Source of the DNA: Siphonodentalium dalli
Lineage: Eukaryota; Mollusca; Scaphopoda; Gadilida; Siphonodentaliidae
Length of the DNA stretch: 64,000 nt
Direction of reading: 5' to 3'
NCBI GenBank assembly: GCA_032622095.1
Contig: CP136066.1
Coordinates: 169,458,664 to 169,522,663, forward strand
The stretch's first letter is position 1, and each line of letters starts with the position of its first letter. Under the pieces are notes generated by a model. It worked only from the letters and a program-made list of their open reading frames with translations, made no database searches and was not told the origin of the DNA. Positions 55,600 to 64,000 of this stretch are shown here, one piece after another. The position numbers and the translations under genes are program-made.

Positions 55600-57465
55600 A
55601 TTTTCTACTTTTTGTCAAAATGTTTGGTCTGAAATGGCAGTCAGTAGGAAATTTTCCAAACTCAGGTGGTGTCAGGTTGGAAATTTCCAAAAGTTGGAAA
55701 GCATACTAGTTGGAATGTTCCAAACCAAGGAGGGTCACAAATGGATTTATGCGAACCTGGAATTTGGTCAAGGGGTGGGGTGTACAATAGGAAATTTCAA
55801 GGCGGACGCCCCCCCCAACATGAACCCTCTACCCACGACCCACCTCCACAAACGACGAGCATATGACTTTACGACATCGTACTATCCATCAATATGCATT
55901 GCAAAATATCATTTATATTTATGCGCAGCCTTAGTCGATCATAAAGGATATGGGAAGCATGCATGAGTGGGAATAATTTTCACATTATAGCCACATTATA
56001 GAATGGATGCCGACAGAGTTTCATTCAATTCATGTTTCTTCAAGCGACCAGTAACCCGAGATGAGGTGATTCGGTATCAAACATGCACCGTACCTCAAAA
56101 TTTCCAACTGTTTAAAATGTCCAAATGATTGCAACTTCAGACCAAACGTGACCAAAAGTAGAAAACAATATGCTGCGGTTGGTCTAAAATTTTACATTTG
56201 CCTGATAACTACTGGCTGGGAAATTCAAACAATGAGAATAATGTCAAACTATATCTGGTGTAAAATTTCAAAGTAATTTTGTCTGAGGCATGGAATTTCC
56301 AACCCCTGTAGCCCCTGTGTTTCACCCCAACCTCACAACTTTGGTCAAATTATTAAACATTTGGGAAATGTAATGTATGATACAACAGCAGTTTGTAATT
56401 TTATAGAAGTATAGGTTGTAATTGTTCTGTTAGTTTCATTTTCAGACCGGTATTTAGTGTTAAGTATGCTGTTTTGACAAAAAGTATCCTATTTCCTACA
56501 ATTGGTCGAATTTTTGCATCGCCAGGTTGTAATATTCCATTGTTAAAACATTTTTTGGGTACCAATTGGAAAAATTCCAACTCAAGGGTGTTTCAAATAG
56601 GGAATTCGGTTGGGAGGGGTTAAGTTAGAAATTATACAATGGACACCCCTACAATTGAGACCCTGTAGCCATGTCACTCTATTATAAGGTACTGTCTCAA
56701 TACGGTGTGTTCGTGTGTGGCTTCCCATGTACGTTAAAATATTGTAATGTATTATCGAAATAGCCATTTTACGAAAGCCCAATACATTTTTTTCTAAAAT
56801 CGTCTCCGAAGACGCGCAATTGATACGTTGGGAAAAGTTACGGTAACTGTTCGTGTTATTTACATACGTAATAATTCGAATAGTGAATTTATTGATCAAG
56901 CGAATTCTTCAGGAAATTGGATTCAATGCACGTGGCGCCAATACATATTGCCTTGGATAATCGATCTATTGAACAACACAAACTCCTCCCCGGGGGACAG
57001 GGGTAAGTGTAGCTACATTGTAACTACAAAATACTGACAAGATCGTGCTAGCGCTTTGATAGAGAGTTTCGTATGGGTTACGGATGACGCTTATAATTTA
57101 TATTATGTTGTATAAGCAGGCAATTTCGATTGCAATTATATGAGAAATAAAAAGAAACATATTTTCAACCACGATGCTTGCTATTTCCTATAATTGTCTG
57201 TTTGAACATATTGTTTTCGTCATCCCAAAAACACAGTTGAACAGAATATATTGAACTAGCTGAAACAGGCTTGTCACTTGCATCGACACAACAAGCGGCT
57301 ATCAGGTTTTGTCATTTGCGGTGTATTTCGGAGCCTTGAAACACTGTGTTTGATAGAAAGGGCAATATATGTTGACCCTGAACCCAACACAACCAAATAG
57401 CCAAAAACTATAGTAACACTTGTAAAATGTCTTAAAACTTTGGCGAGTTTATTCTGTGCACAATT
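55600..57465. other. Low-grade GGAAATTTCCAA-rich DNA, no gene
   Basis: TTCCAA/TTGGAA motifs recur often at 55640-55800 and 56100-56600. A 155-codon plus frame begins inside the Tc1-like hairpin and runs through these repeats, so it is not a credible gene. No other boundaries are seen. Confidence 0.35.
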
Positions 57466-57469
57466 AGAA

Positions 57470-57590
57470 AAGGGTGTGCGATAAGCAAAACACCCAACAG
57501 AGGGGAAACCCCACTAAGCCCACTGTGGATCACAAGGATTGGTCGCGATTTGTTCGTGGGGATCCATAGTGAACTTAAATGGAGAGGATT
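57470..57590 (+). repeat. Repeat P, left-end fragment
   Basis: GTGTGCGATAAGCAAAACAC, CCAACAGAGGGGAAACCCCA and CTAAGCCCACTGTGGATCAC match the family P left region. The terminal CAGTACG is missing. It abuts MITE D3. Confidence 0.5.
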
Positions 57591-57592
57591 AA

Positions 57593-58086
57593 AGGTACGG
57601 TTGGCCTTGGCGGTGGGTATCCTGTGAAAATATCTCCACCCGTCAAAAACCTCCACAAACAGAAAGAACATCAAAATGTAGATAGACTTTGTCCGTATAC
57701 AAATAAGACATATCGCATAAACAGTATGTTATGGTCATATGTTTGACCATTGTTATGTAAACAAAACCGTAAAAAGTTACTTTTCTGGTGTTTGTTTATA
57801 TTATGATGGTAAACATAAAGAGCGTTCTTTGTTGGTGAATACCTGATATGGAACTAATAAAGAGCGTTTATGCCATGTGTGTGTGATTAGCCAGTAGCAT
57901 TGTGCTGTCTTCTGTAACACAAGCAGGCTATTGCTTAGGTAAAATATAGTAGGTCTTTATGATAACATGCTGTTTATGCGATGGTCATGGTATATATGAA
58001 CGGAACTATATGCGTTTTACTGTTTTTCTGTTTACGGTGTTTGGAACAAATATGAATATTTTCGACAATTAAGGCCGCACGTGCCT
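57593..58086 (+). mobile_element. TTAA-flanked MITE D, copy 3
   Basis: TTAA lies at 57589-57592 and 58087-58090. It starts AGGTACGGTTGGCCTTGGCG and ends GGCCGCACGTGCCT. It is very similar to D2 throughout, including both ATAAAGAGCGTT motifs (57815, 57857). The right TTAA is shared with MITE U. Confidence 0.85.
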
Positions 58087-58090
58087 TTAA

Positions 58091-58468
58091 GGAGGAGGTC
58101 AAGTGGCAATTATGAATGGGCATTTCCATGCATGCTGTATCCGCAGCAAAAGTTACAGAGTGAGTGTGACTTTGTATGGTATTGAATACAATATACATTT
58201 ATCTGGCGGGTCAGCTTGGAAATTGTTCCATTAGAATGTTCATGTATTTATTTTTGAATTTGTTATTAGTTTTTCAAAACTAGGTCATGTGTTGTAATTC
58301 CAGAAAAAAATCTCAAAAATAAATTTATAGCAAAAATTGCCTATTTACCAAGCCAGTTAAATGTTATGTCTATTAAATGATATGGCTGCTTTATTTCCCA
58401 GACAACTGCTTCATATATAACTTTTTCTGGGGAAATCCCCATTCAAAATCGGTCACATGACCTCCTCC
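58091..58468. mobile_element. TTAA-flanked MITE U
   Basis: TTAA lies at 58087-58090 and 58469-58472. The termini GGAGGAGGTCAAGTGGC and the complement of GGTCACATGACCTCCTCC pair. The pairing extends through TGAATGGGSATTTCC on both arms (~38 bp). It is 378 bp and non-coding. No second copy in the window. Confidence 0.75.
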
Positions 58469-58474
58469 TTAATA

Positions 58475-59030
58475 TGATTCAACAGAACTGAACAGACAAA
58501 GAATCACCACGAACCACTGAGAATCACCGCGAACCACTGATAATCACCGCAAATCACCGACACCTACTCAGGATATTTTACGCCATATCGAATAATTGTA
58601 TACAAGTATTGACTAAATATTTTCTTATCTTGGTGTGTTAGACCTTTTAATGGCCGCGTTAATGACATTTTTTGGAAATCGTAGACATTTGCAATGCGAT
58701 GTGGTCGTATATTTAGTGAGGTTTTGATAAGAATGCTATCACCTCTTTGATTGCACCGTAGCGCTCGCTTATCATTGCCACTTACTTGAAATTTTCTTTG
58801 AAATATGTAACGACCAATCATCCCCCTACTTCACTGTAGCTTGCACGCGGTTTGGGTCGACCAGTTGTATCTTTCCGAGTATTGTTCAATTTATTGTAAT
58901 ATTAAAAGTAAAAATGCCACATAATTTAGAAAATTTGAGCAAGTATGAGTTAATTTAGCGACTTTGAGCATAAATAAGGCGCATATACTAAAAAGAATAC
59001 CTACAGTTTTTTTTTTTAATACTGAATCAT
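58475..59030. other. No gene recognised
   Basis: A short array AATCACCRCGAACCACTGA (three units, 58502-58565) matches family P internal motifs. 58620-58760 resembles 9890-9980 (GTGGTCGTATATTTAGTGAG-type). No coding. Confidence 0.35.
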
Positions 59031-59034
59031 CTCA

Positions 59035-59590
59035 GCCGCTCAGGGGGGAGTCGGAAAAAAATGTGCAGGCACGTATGCTGATTTTTGACTTTCGACCTTG
59101 TTGGGACCCACCCACCACACGTCCAAATTTTTTTCCGTTTTCGGCAGTTTTTTCCGACCATTTTTGGACACCCACCCCCCTTTTAACACTAAAACAGAAA
59201 TTTGCTGGGGGGAATTCACTGTAAACAGCTGTATATGAATTTCTGTGCATACTATTAGTCATGGATGTTAACATTGACATGTAAATAGGAACAAGTCATT
59301 TTGGGTCATTCGGTCAAAAAAAAAACATGGCTGCCAGCAGCCATCTTGGATTTCATAATTCAATACATTAGCATGGGCTATATACAGGCTATACTGTTTG
59401 TCTGATGATCATGAAATTTGTCATTTATGTTAATATTGACATATATATGTGTTTTAAGCCAAACTCATTGCAAAAACAGGTCTAAAAGACTTGCAGGAAA
59501 AATATTTTTGAGTTTTTATCCTATCGACCACCCACCCACCCCGGCATACGTGCCCGGAACAAAACTTGTTTCCACCGCCTGAGCCGCTCG
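59035..59590 (+). repeat. Repeat H, copy 1
   Basis: It contains CACGTATGCTGATTTTTGAC, TTTTTTCCGTTTTCGGCAGT, AATTCACTGTAAACAGCTGT, AACATGGCTGCCAGCAGCCA and ATCTTGGATTTC. An inverted copy lies at 61860-62415. AGCCGCTCAGG at the left and CCTGAGCCGCTC at the right form a short imperfect terminal inverted repeat. Confidence 0.65.
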
Positions 59591-59873
59591 TGAAAATTCG
59601 ATATTTAATTCCAGACACACTGGACACTCATGAAATATTTCGGTATTCCAACAACACGTTGAACGTATTCTTGATTATGGTTATTATTTGCTGCTGCCTT
59701 TGATTGAATTTCTGGATGCCAGTGTGTACGTTTAATATATTTTGCAGTAATTTGTATTTTCCGAAAGACGTGTCAGGCAGTACGAAGTGTCTTTCAACCT
59801 AGCAAATATAATTTGTATATTATATGTTATATACATGTAGCAATGCGTGTTGCCCCAATGAAAACCAAGACGG

Positions 59874-60035
59874 GAATAGCCACTAATAGTATATAGCCTT
59901 GTGAAGACAACAAGCCCTATTCACCAGAACGTTCGGATTAATGTTCTCATTACACTACATTGCGACAGTGTTACGTATGTCCTATGTAAACTACAAGGGA
60001 TTACATCGATAATGAGTAATGTCGTACAGCGAACA
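59874..60035 (+). repeat. Repeat J, copy 1
   Basis: GAATAGCCACTAATAGTATA, TTGTGAAGACAACA, CCCTATTCACC and ATTAATGTTCTCATTACA recur in order at 62671-62832. Neither copy has terminal features that define a transposon. Confidence 0.55.
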
Positions 60036-60076
60036 AGATATACAAGATCAGCTATCACAAAGAATCAATTGGTTAA

Positions 60077-60428
60077 AGTGATGTGAAACACTGTCAGATG
60101 AAATAGAAATTAATAATCTTGCCCAAAGTATTTTTTTTACGAATATTAATCCACATTGACAAGACACACCATAACTCTTATATATTAATTGAATGGAGTG
60201 ACTCTTGGTGGCGAAATCGTTAAATGTTCGTCGATAGTTTCGTCCTTAATCGAGATGTAAACATTTACAATTGAGCGTAGTTCATGCGGTGTTTTTCTAT
60301 GGAGTGGTAATGTCAATTTCATTGAAAATTTCGGCGATTTTAGTAAAATCCAACATTCCCCAGGGTGAAATAGCGCCTCAGTACCAACTTTTCAATTTCA
60401 CGCACATGGACAAGTTCATAACATGTCT
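60077..60428 (+). mobile_element. TTAA-flanked MITE C, copy 5
   Basis: TTAA lies at 60073-60076 and 60429-60432. It starts AGTGATGTGAAACACTGTCA and ends AACATGTCT. It is the most diverged of the five copies, with a small deletion near its start and altered sequence near 60220. Confidence 0.7.
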
Positions 60429-60434
60429 TTAAAT

Positions 60435-61855
60435 GTATTCTTGAAATGTAGGTTACATAAGTCACATAATTATATGTATCGTGTGTCATTTTGAAGATTA
60501 CATAATTTACATAATTATATGTGTTATTTTGAGAACAGTTTGTTTTATCAATAATTAGTTTTTTCTAAATAGCTTCTTTCATCAAAGATCATATTAGCAA
60601 AATTGCAATTTCAAATCGGTACGCCTACGGGTCCGTGTACGCGTAACTACCCGTACCGGTACACGTTTTATAATCGCAGTATTTTTTACGGGTATACTTC
60701 ATCACATCGACTGGTAATGTATGGTGAGCCTACTGCAACAAAATGATATATGATGTAGACAACTTATTGAAAGTGATTGGGTCTTTCACTCATGTTGGTA
60801 ACAATTAGATTTCACAACTGATTTAATAAACCGATCGGCTGATGACTAAAACAGTTTGAATTTTTAGACTGAGAAAATAATCTATGGTAGCTCTAATATA
60901 AAATTACGTTAGTTAAATTTTCCAACCAATATTCGGTGTATTGTTTTATCCCCACAGTCCAATAACGTCCTGTGTGTACTTTCAGTCAAATATAAGAATT
61001 ATAATAAATATAATGGAATTGTTCATCAGATCGAAGGGTCGGGCCACACTATGTGATGATTTGGTATTTTGATCTGGATCTAAACCCGGAGATAGGTTGA
61101 AAAGTTAAACTTGGAAACGATAAAGAGCGTTAACTTATTAAATTATGAATAAAGAACGTTATGTGCGAAACCCAGACAAACTACCATTACCAAATTACCA
61201 AGCACTATCCAATTGAAAACATATTTAAAATGCGTTTTTATTTCTCTGCTTTATAACTTTTCATTACCTTTTCTGTAGTAATTATTGTTGCATTTGAGTG
61301 AATTTAGTGAGGTCAATCAACAAGGCTGGTTTATCATCTGGAAATAGTTCAGTTTCCGAATCATGAGTCACACACAGATAGGATGAACTCACGTATACAC
61401 TCTGAACAACTACATGTATGTTAAACCGTTCAGTTCACTGCATGCTATCTGGAAATGTCTATTGTATGTATTTATTGCATGCTTGAATGTGTTATATGTG
61501 AGGGGAAAGTGTACATCGACAGTATAAGTTCCATAACGTGTGCACTAATCCCGATGTGCCTGTATCTGCAGAAATACAGTCATTTGAAGCCACATGGCGG
61601 TTTGCGCTCCAAATTGCACCTAATAATATTCGTTTTTGAGTTGTTTCAGGTATCGAAATAGGTCGATATAAACTTGAACTACCTTTCTATGAAGATTATA
61701 TGTCTCATCATAGACTCATCATTGAAGTAACATAAAAACAAAAATACAGCTGTGAACACGACGTTTTGGGCCCAAATAAAAAAACAAGTCATTCGCACGG
61801 CATTGAACAGATAGGAGCGTTCCTCATATGGTAGAAATACAGAGCGTTTTTTTTT
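60435..61855. other. No gene recognised
   Basis: A ~45-bp direct repeat (TTACATAA..CACATAATTATATGT) lies at 60448-60530. ATAAAGAGCGTT occurs at 61120 and a variant at 61149, as in MITE D, but no D boundary is visible. Short frames are motif-free. Confidence 0.35.
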
Positions 61856-61859
61856 ACAC

Positions 61860-62415
61860 TTCTGTCAGGGGGAGGATTTTTTCCGGCCACGTATGCCGAG
61901 GTGGGCGTGTGGTCGATGGGACCAACACACAAATTTTTCCGCAACTCAAAAATTATATTCCTGCATTTATTTTGACTGTTTTTTTTGCAATGAGTTTGTC
62001 TTAAAACACCTTAGAATAAGAGAAATAATGTAATTCTAACTGCTAAACTGACTGCAGGCAGTTATCGTGTTGTATTTTGTTGCAAATTTTGAAATCCAAG
62101 ATGGCCGCTGGCAGCCATGTTTTTTTGGCCGAATGACCCCAAAATGACTCGTTTCTATTTACATATGTCAATGATAACATCCGTGACAAATAGTATGCAC
62201 TTAAATTCATATACAGCTGTTTACAGTGAATCCACCCCCCCCCGAAAATCTCTGTTTTAGTGTTAAAAGGGGTGGGTTTCCAAAAATGGTCGGAAAAAAC
62301 TGCCGAAAACGGAAAAAAATTTGGACGCGGGGGTGGGTGGGTCACAACAAGGGTCGAAAGGAAAAAATCAGCATACGTGCTTGAATTTTTTTCCGACCCC
62401 CCCCCCCCCCCGCCC
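61860..62415 (-). repeat. Repeat H, copy 2 (inverted)
   Basis: This is the reverse complement of 59035-59590 over its length, including the CAAGATGGCCGCTGGCAGCC stretch and TTTACAGTGAATCCACCCCC. A C run at 62396-62412 sits at its right end. The 154-codon minus frame over it corresponds to repeat sequence in both copies without conserved coding signals. Confidence 0.65.
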
Positions 62416-62670
62416 CCTTGCTTCTGTGCGAAAAATTGAAAACAGCTAGAAAATGGATGTGACCATGGCAAGTATTGTTCAGAGTATATGATGCCAGTAT
62501 ATATCAATATTTTATGTATTTTTCAACATACATTTGTATATATCCATCTCCAACCAAATTACGTGGACAAAATTTGGAAGCTAGAACGAGCCATGTCCAT
62601 TTAACATCATTCACCACCATATCCTTTTCTGTCCGTTTCAGTCGTTCTCGTATAGTATTTCGAAAATGAA

Positions 62671-62832
62671 ATAGCCAATAATAGCAGCTTTGTTGTGAAG
62701 ACAACGGGGGCCCTATTCACCTGAACGTTCAGATTAATGTTCTCATTACAGCGCAGTATGACAGTGTTACGTATGGCCTATGTAAACGAGAGGGGATCAC
62801 ATCAAGACGGAGGAATGTCGCACACAATGCAG
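62671..62832 (+). repeat. Repeat J, copy 2
   Basis: It matches 59874-60035 in the same orientation, with scattered substitutions. It is 2.8 kb away and placed at a similar distance beyond repeat H. Confidence 0.55.
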
Positions 62833-62834
62833 GG

Positions 62835-64000
62835 AAGTTGCGTATAATATACTCCATCGCCTCGGGCCATTGTAAGCTAAGTAATTCCTCGTCCCGTAAT
62901 AATAGATTCGCGTATTTTCGTTGCTGGAAAGGAATTTGGGGGTGTTTCATTTACAGAAGTAAATCGGCTTTTGGTTTTGCGCTGCTATGCATAGCCGTAC
63001 GGGTCAAGGACTGGAGGGCAGCAGCCCCCCCCAACGCGTTTTGAAAGCTCAAACTTCGTACAAATTGGAGAAATGTTCTGTCAAATCGGACAATTTTCGG
63101 GCAAATTGAATGGTATTTCATGGGGAAATTGTGTCAAAATTTCACATTTATGCCCGAATTATACATATTTAAGGTAATGTTAAATATTACATTAAATTTT
63201 ACATATTTAATGTAATATTTGTGTGTTCATGGCATATCATGTAAAAATATTCGGGCAAAAAGATCTCACCGCCTAAAAAATCGGGCGCTCGTATGGCCAT
63301 GCTCTGCTAAGCCTGCTATGGTGCAAATGTGGGTGCAAATGTAATTATCCGGACTTTAGTATTCGCCTCTGGTTAAAGTGTGGGGTGCAGTTTGAAATTC
63401 AAGTTACACAACCCCTAACATTCTCTGTACCCATGCACACATGACGAGAAAGAATATATACGAACCCATTCATGGGGGGGGGGGTAAGAAATCGTATATC
63501 GGTTTACAAATGAGGTCTTGCTTTATTAGGTCCCCACGTTATTTTGGGATCCAGAACAAACAAATGTTCACCCATTATATTAAGCAGGGACGTATAGTTG
63601 AACACATTGATTTGGATGTCTTATCCCCAACTTAAGTCTTTGGAAAAATCTTCTAATAGATGGAATGTTTATGGTTAACACATCATCATTTGACATTTCA
63701 GACCAAAATTAAGTCTGATTTTCCAACCAGTATTTAATTTGAATCGTATTGTGTGCATGGTGTTTATACCCAAACCATATTTTAATACTTGTGTCAGTGC
63801 TTGCGGTCATTTTTTCGGATGGAATGGACATCAGTTGGAAAGTTTCCATCCGCACAGGGAATGTTATGTCATATTTTCAACAGTTGGAAAGGTTGTACAA
63901 GGAAACCGAGGTAACCAAAGTGGGACTGCAAAATGGAATTTCCAGGATTGTGTTATTTCAGTTTGGTGCGGAAGGACTGTTGATCGAATCATGAATCTCT
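62835..64000. other. No gene supported
   Basis: A 15-bp-stem hairpin (AAATATTACATTAAA and complement) lies at 63183-63221. G and C runs are near 63023 and 63475. Plus frames of 60-81 codons near the right edge lack motifs; the last could continue past the window. Confidence 0.3.

Noticed and set aside
55499-55966. 155-codon plus-strand open frame, the longest outside the retrotransposon apart from gag and pol frames
   Set aside because: Its start lies inside the Tc1-like hairpin and it runs through TTCCAA-rich repeat sequence. No motif or splice support.
62043-62507. 154-codon minus-strand open frame
   Set aside because: It lies over repeat H, which recurs at 59035 without an equivalent conserved frame, and it crosses a C run.

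Overview
This is AT-rich eukaryotic DNA from a metazoan, most likely a marine invertebrate. That guess rests on a Mag/SURL-like Ty3/gypsy element, CR1-type LINE C-termini, several tRNA-derived SINE-like heads and a crowd of hairpin MITEs. I cannot name the species. There are no prokaryotic operons, rRNA genes, intact tRNA genes or CRISPR arrays. Only one short segment looks like a cellular coding exon (minus strand 14640-14777, bounded by a good splice acceptor and donor). Everything else recognisable is transposon, satellite or relic.

Layout. 0.7-13 kb: foldback and MITE copies (families N, B, C, P, L), tRNA-derived repeats, a 316-bp SINE with exact 13-bp target duplications, and a degenerate tandem repeat. 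13.0-14.3 kb: the C-terminus and 3' UTR of a decayed LINE, interrupted in frame by a TTAA-flanked MITE (A1). 14.6 kb: the candidate exon. 15-20.4 kb: 58-bp and 35-bp tandem repeats, a possible zinc-finger relic and an inverted pair of tRNA-like modules. 20.5-28.3 kb: a minisatellite split by a decayed Ty3/gypsy element (21663-28009, 124-bp LTRs, CTACC target duplication). That element's protease region is itself split by a 2.15-kb composite DNA transposon holding a 50-bp minisatellite. 28.9-43.7 kb: more MITEs, a minus-strand LINE C-terminus, a 130-bp satellite rich in AAGGTCA half-sites, and a local duplication. 44.3-48.5 kb: a 4.1-kb element with roughly 490-bp inverted termini and no convincing ORF. 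49.7-64 kb: a 64-bp satellite and many TTAA MITEs (A5, A6, D2, E2, D3, U, C5), a Tc1-like hairpin, and two inverted copies of family H.

The main theme is repeated insertion at TTAA. At least six structurally distinct families end at TTAA on both sides. In three places two elements abut and share one TTAA (9478-9481, 54012-54015, 58087-58090). Families A and L share an unusual plan: two hairpins that are reverse complements of each other. The repeat families are lettered here (A-U) only for cross-reference; the letters are not database names.

Limits. All homology calls come from reading motifs by eye. Family boundaries given without a TSD or TTAA are approximate. Long stretches listed as 'other' contain nothing I can support.
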